In this document: positions 1-6,564 of the stretch, piece after piece
How the letters are laid out: each line of letters opens with the position of its first letter
Position numbering within the stretch: position 1 is the first letter of the stretch
Assembly (NCBI GenBank): GCA_050697155.1
Contig: JBOGZD010000070.1
Coordinates: 1 to 15,363, forward strand
Direction: 5' to 3'
Length of the DNA stretch: 15,363 bases
From: JBOGZD01 sp050697155
Lineage (GTDB): Bacteria; Actinomycetota; Thermoleophilia; Solirubrobacterales; 70-9
Program-made: the position numbers and the translations under genes
Notes under the pieces: generated by a model
Databases searched by the model: none
The model's input: the letters and a program-made list of their open reading frames with translations, nothing else
Told to the model about the DNA's origin: nothing

Positions 1-222
1 GGCCCGGGCCGGCGCCACCCCCGCGCGCCCGAGGCCTGCGGCCGTCTCGCGCGGGTCCTCGGCGAGCTCGGCCTCCTGCGCTGGCAGGGATCCGACGCCG
101 CACGCACCCTCGGGGTCGTATCCTCGGAGGGGACGGATCTGACCCGATCCGCGGCCTTCGTCGCCTACCGCGACCGGTACGAGGAGGGCAGGCGATACCT
201 GAGCAGACGAAGACAGAGCTAG
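1..222 (+). CDS. recJ: C-terminal end of probable single-stranded-DNA exonuclease RecJ (5' part outside the window)
   Basis: The frame is open from base 1 to a TAG at 220-222, giving 73 residues of a longer protein. The readable end contains LGELGLLRW, then VVSSEGTDLTRS, AAFVAYRDRYEEGRRYL and a basic tail. This resembles the C-terminus of actinobacterial RecJ-type DHH/DHHA1 5'-3' exonucleases, which often end in a 'DLxxSxAYxxYxxxxEEGxxYL' pattern. RecJ degrades single-stranded DNA in recombination and mismatch repair. recJ upstream of a rel gene is a known arrangement in Gram-positive bacteria (recJ-apt-rel), which supports the call. No catalytic motif is inside the window, so identity rests on the tail and context. 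The sequence encoding the EEGRRYL region also carries the likely ribosome-binding site of rel, whose frame overlaps this one. Confidence 0.55.
   Translation, partial: GPGRRHPRAPEACGRLARVLGELGLLRWQGSDAARTLGVVSSEGTDLTRSAAFVAYRDRYEEGRRYLSRRRQS
181..197 (+). promoter_or_regulatory. Shine-Dalgarno GAGGAGG with an ATA initiation codon for rel
   Basis: GAGGAGG at 181-187 is followed by a 7-base spacer and ATA at 195-197, in the rel frame. From 195 down to the GTG at 531 the rel frame holds no ATG, GTG or TTG, yet it clearly encodes the start of the HD domain (for example RRKSGEDFITHP at about 489-524). Translation must therefore begin upstream of 531 on a non-canonical codon. ATA at 195 is the only near-cognate codon with strong, correctly spaced SD pairing. 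The site lies inside the recJ 3' end, so initiation may also be coupled to recJ translation. A single-base sequencing error (ATG read as ATA) is the main alternative. Confidence 0.5.
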
Positions 223-2570
223 GCCCAGACGAGCACTCCGACGGCACGGCGAAGACCGCCGAGCCCGAGGATCGCGGCGGACACACGCGGGTCGGCGCCC
301 GCGACGGCGCCAGCGGCGCCACGGCGCCGATAAACGCGATCACCCGCGAGCTCTCCGCCGAGGACCGCGCGCTGCTCGGCGACCTGTTCGCCGTCGTCGG
401 CGAGCACAGCTCGGACGGCGCCGAGGCGGTCGACCGGGACGCGGTCGAGCGCGCCTTCGCCTTCGCCTGCGAGCGCCATGCCGACCAGCGCCGCAAGTCG
501 GGCGAGGACTTCATCACCCATCCCGTCGAGGTGGCGAAGATCTGTGCCGGCCTTCGGCTCGACACCGAGACGCTCTGCGCGGCGCTGCTTCACGACACCG
601 TCGAGGACACCAGCGCCAGCATCGACGAGGTCCGCGACGAGTTCGGCCAGCCGATCGCCCAGCTCGTCGACGGGGTGACCAAGCTCACCGGGATGACGTT
701 CCAGAGCCGCGACGAGAGCCAGGCCGAGAACTACCGCAAGATGATGGTCGCGATGGCCACGGACGTCCGGGTCATCCTGATCAAGCTCGCCGACCGGCTG
801 CACAACATGCGCACCCTGGAGGCGCTGCCGAAGCAGAAGCAGATCGAGAAGGCGCGCGAGACGCTCGAGATCTATGCGCCGCTCGCCCACCGTCTGGGGA
901 TCCACGCGATCAAGTGGGAGCTCGAGGACCTCGCCTTCCAGCGCCTGCACCCGCGCAAGTACGACGAGATCAAGACCCTGGTCTCACAGCAGCGCGCTGA
1001 GCGCGAGCGCTACGTCAGCGACGCGGGCGACTTTCTGTGCGGCGAGCTGGCCAAGGTCGGGATCGAGGCGCAGATCTCCGGCCGCGCCAAGCACTTCTAC
1101 TCGATCTACTCGAAGATGACCAAGAAGGGCAGGGAGTTCAACGAGATCTACGACCTCACCGCGATGCGGGTGATCGTCGACTCGGTCAAGGACTGCTACG
1201 GGGCGATCGGGATCATCCACTCGCTGTGGAAGCCGCTCCCGGGGCGGTTCAAGGACTTCATCGCGACCCCGAAGCTCAACCTCTACCAGGCGCTTCACAC
1301 GACCGTGATCGGCCCCGAGGGCAGACCCCTGGAGATCCAGATCAGAACGCCCGAGATGCACGAGACCGCCGAGTACGGGATCTCGGCCCACGTCCTCTAC
1401 AAGGAGGGCGCGAAGTCAAAGGGCGCCGACCCCGGCCGCGAGAAGATGACCTGGCTGCGCCAGCTGCTCGAGGCCGATCGCGAGGGCGACCCGACCGAGT
1501 TCCTCGAGGCGCTCAAGGTGGACCTGTTCGAGGACGAGGTGTTCGTCTTTACCCCCAAGGGCGAGGTGAAGAACCTCTCCGCCGGCTCGACCCCGCTCGA
1601 CTTCGCCTACGCCGTGCACACCGACATCGGCCACCGCTGCGTCGGCGCGAAGGTGAACGGCAAGATCGTCCCGCTGCACAAGTCGCTCGCCTCCGGCGAC
1701 ATCGTCGAGATCCTCACCTCCAAGCAGGAGCGCGGGCCCTCGCGCGATTGGCTCGCCCTGGTGCGTACGACCCGGGCCCGCAACAAGATCCGCGCCTTCC
1801 TCAAGCGCGAGCGCCGCGAGGACGCCGAGCGACGCGGCCGCGAGGGGCTGCAGACGGCGCTTCGCAAGGGCGGGCTGCCCCCGCAGCGGATCGCCGGCTC
1901 ACCGCTGCTCGCCGACGTCACCCGCGAGATGGGCTTCCGCAAGGCCGACGACTTCTACATCGCCCTCGGCCAGGGCAAGATCTCGGCGAAGACGGTCGTC
2001 AACAAGGTGATGCAGCGGCTGAAGGCGGGCGAGGCGGTGGCCGGCGACGAGACCGAGGCGAGGCTCGCCGGCGTGCTCGAGGGCCGCGACGAGCGCCAGC
2101 GCCGCACCCAGGAGGCCTCCAACTACGGGATCAAGGTGGAGGGCATCGACGACGTCATGGTGCGGCTGGCGAAGTGCTGTCGCCCGGTGCCCGGCGACGA
2201 GATCGTCGGCTACGTCTCGCTCGGGCGCGGGATCACGATCCACCGCGAGGACTGCCGCAACACCGAGGCGCTGAGGAAGGACCCCGAGCGCTTCGTCCCG
2301 GTCGCCTGGGCGGGCGAGAACGCGACCTCCTACCGGGTCGAGCTCCAAGTCGACGCCTGGGATCGCACCCGGCTGCTCGAGGACCTCTCGCGGACCTTCG
2401 CCGAGGCGGGGGTCAACATCATCGAGGCCAACTGCACCACCAAGCACCCGATGGTGCGCAACCGCTTCGTGGTCGAGGTGGGCGACTCCCAGCAGCTCAA
2501 GCAGGCGGTGAACCGGCTGCGTAGCCTCGACTCCGTCTTCGATGCCTACCGCGTAACGCCAACCGACTAA
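195..2570 (+). CDS. rel: Bifunctional (p)ppGpp synthetase/hydrolase (Rel/RSH family)
   Basis: This is the long RSH enzyme that makes and degrades the stringent-response alarmone (p)ppGpp in the cytoplasm, probably ribosome-associated. From ATA at 195 it has 791 residues, the usual full length. The HD hydrolase domain comes first: its first histidine is about residue 95, the HD pair is in LLHDTVEDT at about 133-134, and LADRLHNMRT follows at about 198. The synthetase domain has GRAKHFYSIYSKM and RFKD at about 351-354, then LYQALHTTVIGPEG. The RxKD form marks bifunctional Rel; monofunctional RelA has ExDD. A TGS domain starts near 446 (FVFTPKGEV), a conserved Cys-Cys region (AKCCRPVPGDEIVGY) lies near 659-673, and a C-terminal ACT domain runs from about 712. 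Starting at the GTG at 531 would remove the first HD-domain helices, so that start is rejected. It follows recJ with overlap and ends in TAATG, sharing one base with the next gene. Confidence 0.93.
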   Translation: MPEQTKTELGPDEHSDGTAKTAEPEDRGGHTRVGARDGASGATAPINAITRELSAEDRALLGDLFAVVGEHSSDGAEAVDRDAVERAFAFACERHADQRRKSGEDFITHPVEVAKICAGLRLDTETLCAALLHDTVEDTSASIDEVRDEFGQPIAQLVDGVTKLTGMTFQSRDESQAENYRKMMVAMATDVRVILIKLADRLHNMRTLEALPKQKQIEKARETLEIYAPLAHRLGIHAIKWELEDLAFQRLHPRKYDEIKTLVSQQRAERERYVSDAGDFLCGELAKVGIEAQISGRAKHFYSIYSKMTKKGREFNEIYDLTAMRVIVDSVKDCYGAIGIIHSLWKPLPGRFKDFIATPKLNLYQALHTTVIGPEGRPLEIQIRTPEMHETAEYGISAHVLYKEGAKSKGADPGREKMTWLRQLLEADREGDPTEFLEALKVDLFEDEVFVFTPKGEVKNLSAGSTPLDFAYAVHTDIGHRCVGAKVNGKIVPLHKSLASGDIVEILTSKQERGPSRDWLALVRTTRARNKIRAFLKRERREDAERRGREGLQTALRKGGLPPQRIAGSPLLADVTREMGFRKADDFYIALGQGKISAKTVVNKVMQRLKAGEAVAGDETEARLAGVLEGRDERQRRTQEASNYGIKVEGIDDVMVRLAKCCRPVPGDEIVGYVSLGRGITIHREDCRNTEALRKDPERFVPVAWAGENATSYRVELQVDAWDRTRLLEDLSRTFAEAGVNIIEANCTTKHPMVRNRFVVEVGDSQQLKQAVNRLRSLDSVFDAYRVTPTD

Positions 2571-3421
2571 TGCGACCGGGGGTGAGCGTCGTCGTCCCGT
2601 TTCGGGGCGACGAACAGGGCGCCGCTGCGCTGCGACGGGCGCTCGGCCGGCTCGAACTGCGCATCGGCGACGAGCTGATCGTCGCCGACAACAGCGACCA
2701 GTCGGTGGCCGGGCCGGCGCTCGCGGACGCCGCCCGGATCCTGCGCGCCACGGCCGAGCGCTCCTCGTACCACGCGCGCAATGTCGGCGCCCGCGCCGCC
2801 GCGCGCGAGTGGCTGCTCTTCCTCGACGCCGACTGCGTCCCGCAGCCGGACCTGGTCGAGGCCTACTTTCGCCGCCCGATTCCCGAGTGCTGCGGGCTGC
2901 TCGCGGGGGAGATCAGCGGCGATCCGAGCCAGCACGGGCTGCTGCCCCGCTATGCCCGGGCGCGCAACTACCTAAGCCAGACCGAGGGCCTTCACGGCAA
3001 GGCCGGCGCCGCGGCCGCGACCGCCAACCTGCTCGTGCGCCGCTCCGCGTTCGAGCAGGCTGGGGGCTTCGTGGAGGGCATCCGCTCGGGCGGCGACGTC
3101 GATCTCTGCTGGCGGCTGCGCGAGGCCGGTTGGACGCTCGAGTACCGGCCCGAGGCCGGCGTCGTCCACCGCCACCGCGAGACCTTGAGCGGCTTCCTCG
3201 CCCAGATCGCCCGCTACGCGGCCGGCGCCCGCTGGCTCGACGACCGCCATCCGGGAGCCTCGCCGCGCTGGCCGCTGGTTCCGGGCCTCGTGGGCAGCGC
3301 CCGTGACATCGCCGCCAACGCGGCCCGCGGCCGCCTCGACGAGGCGGTATACCGAGCGATCGACGGCGTCGGCCTGGTCGCGCACAACATCGGCTACGGG
3401 CAGAGCAACGAGGCCAAGTGA
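2570..3421 (+). CDS. Family 2 glycosyltransferase (GT-A fold)
   Basis: This 283-residue protein has no signal peptide or membrane segment, so it should act in the cytoplasm or at the inner membrane face. It would transfer a sugar from a nucleotide-sugar donor to an unknown acceptor. The GT-A pattern is clear: VSVVVPFRGDE at the N-terminus, DELIVADNS at about 34-42, ARNVGARAAA near 69-78, and the metal-binding DAD at about 86-88 in LLFLDADCVPQPDL. A later acidic motif, GGDVDLCWRLREAGW at about 174-188, corresponds to the [E/D]D-containing segment before the catalytic base region. The ATG overlaps the rel stop as TAATG and has no clear Shine-Dalgarno, so translation is probably coupled to rel. 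Substrate and product cannot be told from sequence. It ends convergently with the minus-strand operon, 37 bases from that operon's last stop. Confidence 0.85.
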   Translation: MRPGVSVVVPFRGDEQGAAALRRALGRLELRIGDELIVADNSDQSVAGPALADAARILRATAERSSYHARNVGARAAAREWLLFLDADCVPQPDLVEAYFRRPIPECCGLLAGEISGDPSQHGLLPRYARARNYLSQTEGLHGKAGAAAATANLLVRRSAFEQAGGFVEGIRSGGDVDLCWRLREAGWTLEYRPEAGVVHRHRETLSGFLAQIARYAAGARWLDDRHPGASPRWPLVPGLVGSARDIAANAARGRLDEAVYRAIDGVGLVAHNIGYGQSNEAK

Positions 3422-3458
3422 GCGCTTAGCGCGCGGCGTAGCCTTGCCGCCAGGTCGG

Positions 3459-3791
3459 TCAGGAACGGCGGCGGGCGAGCAGCAGGGCGATCGCCGCCGC
3501 GGCGACCAGCGCCTGGCCGGCGATGCGGGTGACGTCGAATGCGGGCGCCCAGCGCACGCTGCCATTCTCGATCACGTAAGCACCCACCGGTCGGGCGCCG
3601 AGGCCGAAGCCGACGCCGCTCCCGCTCCCGCCTTCGGTGTCCTCGCCGCCCCCACCGCCGCCGCCTCCACCTACCGCCGCGGCCGGGATCACGGTCACTC
3701 CGTCGCGCTCGTACGCTGCGCCGTAGACGCGCTTGACGGTGATCGCGTCGCGCGCCTTCGAGATCGTCTCGTGAACGTCCTGAACCTTCAT
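3459..3791 (-). CDS. GerW/YtfJ-family protein with C-terminal membrane helix
   Basis: The 110-residue product matches the Spore_YtfJ (GerW) family outline. An N-terminal helix (VQDVHETISKARDAI) is followed by VKRVYGAAYERDGVTVIPAA, a long glycine run (about nine Gly near residues 42-50) and a second Gly/Ser stretch. Then come ARPVGAYVIENGSVRWAPAF and a hydrophobic C-terminal segment (ALVAAAAIALLLARRRS) that looks like a single tail anchor. The family is named for Bacillus forespore and germination proteins but is widespread in non-sporulating actinobacteria, where its role is unknown. ATG at 3791 is chosen over the adjacent GTG at 3794 because GAGGAG lies 5 bases upstream of the ATG and only 2 upstream of the GTG. 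The upstream gene's TAG overlaps the GTG. It is the last gene of the minus-strand run. Confidence 0.75.
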   Translation of the reverse strand: MKVQDVHETISKARDAITVKRVYGAAYERDGVTVIPAAAVGGGGGGGGGEDTEGGSGSGVGFGLGARPVGAYVIENGSVRWAPAFDVTRIAGQALVAAAAIALLLARRRS

Positions 3792-3793
3792 CA

Positions 3794-4015
3794 CTACTCC
3801 TCTCGGTTGCTCGTGACCCCGGCGGCACGCCGGGCGTCGTCCTGGTCGAGGTCGATGGCGACGATCCGCCCGCCGCGGATCTCGGCACCGGGGTCGAGCG
3901 CGTCGGCGAACGACTCCGGTGGGTCGCGCGTCAAGCCGATCAGGTCGACGGTGCCCTCGGCGCTGCGCGCTCCGCTGAGCGCCTCGTTGATGAGCTGCAC
4001 GTCCTCCAGCGACAC
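3794..4015 (-). CDS. Short protein resembling an internally deleted SnoaL-like (NTF2-fold) protein
   Basis: The frame gives 73 residues from a GTG at 4015 with no visible Shine-Dalgarno. The first part, SLEDVQLINEALSG, resembles the usual start of SnoaL-like proteins (MSxENVEIVRxAxEA...). The end, IRGGRIVAIDLDQDDARRAAG, resembles their usual C-terminal strand and helix (RDGKIVxxxxFxDRxEALEAAG). Intact family members have about 120-140 residues, and the middle strands forming the cone-shaped pocket are missing here. The upstream HIT gene stops only 15 bases before the GTG, so no missing part can be hidden in another frame. It is either a decayed remnant or a shortened protein kept by the operon. 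The family match is from pattern memory, and no function is proposed. Confidence 0.45.
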   Translation of the reverse strand: MSLEDVQLINEALSGARSAEGTVDLIGLTRDPPESFADALDPGAEIRGGRIVAIDLDQDDARRAAGVTSNREE

Positions 4016-4030
4016 GCGACGACGACTATG

Positions 4031-4459
4031 TCACGCGGCGTCCAGCCGCTTCACCGCCGCGCGCACTGCCTGCGCAGCCTCGCGCGCCTCGCCGTCACGG
4101 TATTTGCGACGCGGCCAGAAGAACCCGCGCAGACCGTCCTTGCGGTTGCGGGGCACGACGTGGACGTGGAAGTGGGGCACCGACTGGCTGACGACGTTGT
4201 TCGCCGCCACGAACGCCCCCTGGGCGCCCATCGCCTCGCGGACCGCGACCGAGAGCAGGCTGGCGTTGGCGAACAGCGGCCCGACCAGCTCGTCCGGAAG
4301 GTCCCACAGGGTCTCGTGGTGTACGCGCGGGACCAGCAGCGAGTGACCCGGAAACAGGGGACGGTGGTCGAGGAACGCGAGCGATTGCTCGTCCTCGAAG
4401 ACGATCTCGGCCTCCTGCTCGCCGGCGACGATGGCGCAGAAGCGGCAGTCCTCGCTCAC
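4031..4459 (-). CDS. HIT-family protein, HinT-like nucleotide hydrolase
   Basis: The 142-residue product starts at a GTG (4457-4459), giving MSEDCRFCAIVAGE. The N-terminal CxxC (Cys5, Cys8) is typical of zinc-containing HIT proteins. The signature triad is HFHVHVVPR, with His96, His98 and His100; the central histidine is the expected nucleophile. HinT-type enzymes hydrolyse nucleoside phosphoramidates or related nucleoside monophosphate adducts in the cytosol. FFWPRRKY near the C-terminus is a feature of this actinobacterial subgroup as I remember it. The start is set by the CxxC position, since longer in-frame reading would enter the preceding lipid-kinase gene. The gap to that gene's stop is 14 bases, without a strong Shine-Dalgarno. 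It is a different subfamily from the HIT protein at 9106-9597. Confidence 0.85.
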   Translation of the reverse strand: MSEDCRFCAIVAGEQEAEIVFEDEQSLAFLDHRPLFPGHSLLVPRVHHETLWDLPDELVGPLFANASLLSVAVREAMGAQGAFVAANNVVSQSVPHFHVHVVPRNRKDGLRGFFWPRRKYRDGEAREAAQAVRAAVKRLDAA

Positions 4460-4473
4460 CGGCGCGAGACTAC

Positions 4474-5487
4474 TCAGGCCACTACGGTCAGCGCGCCCGG
4501 GTCGATCCCAAGCTCGAGCTCGGTGTACTCGCCGATGTAGTCGCCGTCGACCTCGACCGGGAACGGCCGCGGCTCGCCGTCGCGGCTGCGGGAGATCGAC
4601 TCGATCCGGCCCTCGGTGATGCCCGAGAAGTGGTCGACGCGGCGATGGTCGGCGAGGCGCAGGCCGCCGCTGAGCACCCTTGTGATGATCGTCGGCACGT
4701 CGCGCTGGGCGGCGCGCCGCAGCATCGCCACCGACAGCGTCCCGTCGTCGATCGCGACCCCGTCGCAGACCCGCACCGGCACGACGCCGAAGTAGGTGAA
4801 GGGATCGGAGTTCTGGGTCACCGCGGTCACTCCCTCCGAGGACTCGCCGTCGACCTCGAGCCGCAGCCGCACCGGGTCGCGGAGGTATCGCGTGTAGAAG
4901 CTCGACACCGCGATCGAGGTGTAGAACCATCGCCCGCCGCGCGCCTTCATCCTCGGCCTTGCGTCGACCCGCTGGGTGGTGGTCGCGTCGAGGCCGGCAC
5001 CGCAGGCGAACACGAAGCGGCGCCCGTTGGCGATCCCGAGGTCGACCCGGCGCGGCTCGAAGCGGTCGGCGAGAGCGAGCAGGTGCTCGGTGGCGTCGAC
5101 GACGTCGTTCGGGATCCCGAGCGTTCGACACACGACGTTGGTTGAGCCCCCCGGCAGCACCGACACCGGGACCCCGGTGCCGGCGAGTCCGTTGGCGACC
5201 TCGTTCAGGGTCCCGTCGCCGCCGAAGGCGACGACGATGTCGTAGCCCCCGTCGCGGGCCTGGCGCCCGATCTCGGTCGCATGGTCGCGAGCCTGGGTCG
5301 AGACCGCCTCGACCTCGTAGCGTCCCTGAAGCGCGTACACGACGAGGTTCTTGAGCCGGTCCGACACCGTGGTCGCGTACGGGTTGACGATGATCAGCAT
5401 TCGCTTCTTGGGCGTCCGGACCGGCGCCCGGTTCCCGTTGTCCAGCGCGCGCGGACGCGGCGGAGCGGTGGGCATCGCGATGCTCAC
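4474..5487 (-). CDS. Diacylglycerol-kinase-family lipid kinase
   Basis: This is a 337-residue soluble protein of the DAGK catalytic-domain family (DgkB/YegS/LCB5 type), which phosphorylates diacylglycerol or a related lipid at the membrane with ATP. After a Pro/Arg-rich leader of about 28 residues the domain starts with MLIIVNPYATT. The nucleotide-binding motif GGDGTLNEVANGL lies at about 89-101, and VLPGGSTNVVCRTLGIP at about 110-126 is the second conserved motif. The beta-sandwich lobe includes GAGLDATTT and PFPVEVDGDYIGEY near the C-terminus. It probably recycles diacylglycerol into phosphatidic acid or modifies an envelope lipid; the exact lipid is unknown. The GTG at 5487 is used here, but an ATG at 5475 four codons later is equally possible. 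It lies 30 bases after the hydrolase stop and 14 bases before the HIT gene. Confidence 0.88.
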   Translation of the reverse strand: MSIAMPTAPPRPRALDNGNRAPVRTPKKRMLIIVNPYATTVSDRLKNLVVYALQGRYEVEAVSTQARDHATEIGRQARDGGYDIVVAFGGDGTLNEVANGLAGTGVPVSVLPGGSTNVVCRTLGIPNDVVDATEHLLALADRFEPRRVDLGIANGRRFVFACGAGLDATTTQRVDARPRMKARGGRWFYTSIAVSSFYTRYLRDPVRLRLEVDGESSEGVTAVTQNSDPFTYFGVVPVRVCDGVAIDDGTLSVAMLRRAAQRDVPTIITRVLSGGLRLADHRRVDHFSGITEGRIESISRSRDGEPRPFPVEVDGDYIGEYTELELGIDPGALTVVA

Positions 5488-5517
5488 TGGATTGTCATAC
5501 CCCGGTGCCGGGGCTGG

Positions 5518-6555
5518 TTACCCTGCGGGTTGCGGCGGGATCTCGACCTCGCCCTCGGCGCCGGTGGCCTCGAAGCGGACCAGGTCGCCGTCGGCGACCT
5601 CGCGCACGATTCCCGCATTGATCAGCAGGTCGACGTGGCCGACGACCTCCGAGAGGGTGAGGAACGCCTGGGTCACGGCGACGTTCCCCCACAGCTCCTG
5701 GGCGAGCTCGTACGCCGTTCGGGGGCGGTCGGCGATCAGCCCTCGCAGCTTCTCCGCCCGGCGCCGGTGGAGCTCGAAGCGCTCGTCGATCAGCGCCCGG
5801 TGGTCGGCGATCGGGTCGCCGTGGCCGGGGAGCAGGAGCTCGGCGTCGAGCTCGCGGGTGCGCCGCAGCGACTCGAGGTAGGCGACCAGCGCCTGCGGGC
5901 GCTCCTCCGAGCCGTCGAGCGGCCGGGAGAGCAGCGGGTTGGAGGAGATGTGGGCGATCAGGTGGTCGGCGCAGAGGAGGATCCGCCGCTCGGCGTCCCA
6001 GAACAAGGTGTCGGAGGGACTGTGGCCGGGGCGGTGCTGGACCTCGAGGGTCCGGTCGCGCAGCCGCAGCGCCTCGCCGTCGCGGAGCGGCCGCGTCACC
6101 GTCGCCGCCGAGCCCCAGCCGCGAAAGCTGCGCGAGACGCTGCGCAGCCCGATCACCAGGTCCTCGGGGATCCCGTAGCGCAGCATCAGCCCGCCCGCGA
6201 AGGCGTCGTCGCGCTCGGTGTCCTCGCCGTAGCGCTCCACGAAGGGGACCATGAGATCGATCGCCGCCACCTCGCAGCCCGAGCGCGAGGCGATGATCTC
6301 GGCGAGGCCGAGGTGGTCGATGTGCTGGTGGCTGAGCACCAGCAGCTCGATCCGCTCGATCGCCTGGCCCAGCCGCTCGAGCTGGTGCTGGAGCTCGTCC
6401 AGCGACTTGCCCGAGTTCGGCCCGGTGTCGACCAGGGTCAGCGGCGAGTCGTCGATCAGATAGCAGTTGACGCGGCCGACCGCGAACGGCGTCGGGATCC
6501 GGAGCCGGTGGATGCCCGCGTCGCGGACGCGCTCGAGCGCCTGCTCGAGGCTCAC
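5518..6555 (-). CDS. Metallo-beta-lactamase-fold hydrolase with C-terminal winged-helix domain
   Basis: This is a 345-residue cytosolic metal-dependent hydrolase. The zinc-binding motif HxHxDH is intact (HQHIDH, residues 76-81). The other expected ligands are present: His178 in RPGHSPSD, Asp197 in LLCADHL and His245 in LLPGHGDPI. Residues from about 272 (LRGLIADRPRTAYELAQELWG onward, in parts) look like a short winged-helix domain, as in LACTB2-like and glyoxalase-II-like MBL proteins. The substrate cannot be inferred; thioesters and other small esters are common in this class. It starts at a GTG (6555) 9 bases after the acyltransferase stop, with GAGG 7 bases upstream. An acyl-thioester or lipid-related substrate would suit the adjacent acyltransferase and lipid kinase, but that is inference from neighbours only. 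Confidence 0.87.
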   Translation of the reverse strand: MSLEQALERVRDAGIHRLRIPTPFAVGRVNCYLIDDSPLTLVDTGPNSGKSLDELQHQLERLGQAIERIELLVLSHQHIDHLGLAEIIASRSGCEVAAIDLMVPFVERYGEDTERDDAFAGGLMLRYGIPEDLVIGLRSVSRSFRGWGSAATVTRPLRDGEALRLRDRTLEVQHRPGHSPSDTLFWDAERRILLCADHLIAHISSNPLLSRPLDGSEERPQALVAYLESLRRTRELDAELLLPGHGDPIADHRALIDERFELHRRRAEKLRGLIADRPRTAYELAQELWGNVAVTQAFLTLSEVVGHVDLLINAGIVREVADGDLVRFEATGAEGEVEIPPQPAG

Positions 6556-6564
6556 ACCGGGTCC

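Noticed and set aside
1037..2524. 495-codon plus-strand frame inside rel
   Set aside because: It is an out-of-frame shadow of rel, rich in Arg, Gly, Ala and Pro with no recognisable motif, while the rel frame carries the intact domains.
3422..3458. Small GC hairpin (GCGC TTA GCGC) between the convergent glycosyltransferase and GerW/YtfJ genes, possible bidirectional terminator
   Set aside because: The stem is only four base pairs and no T-run follows on either strand.
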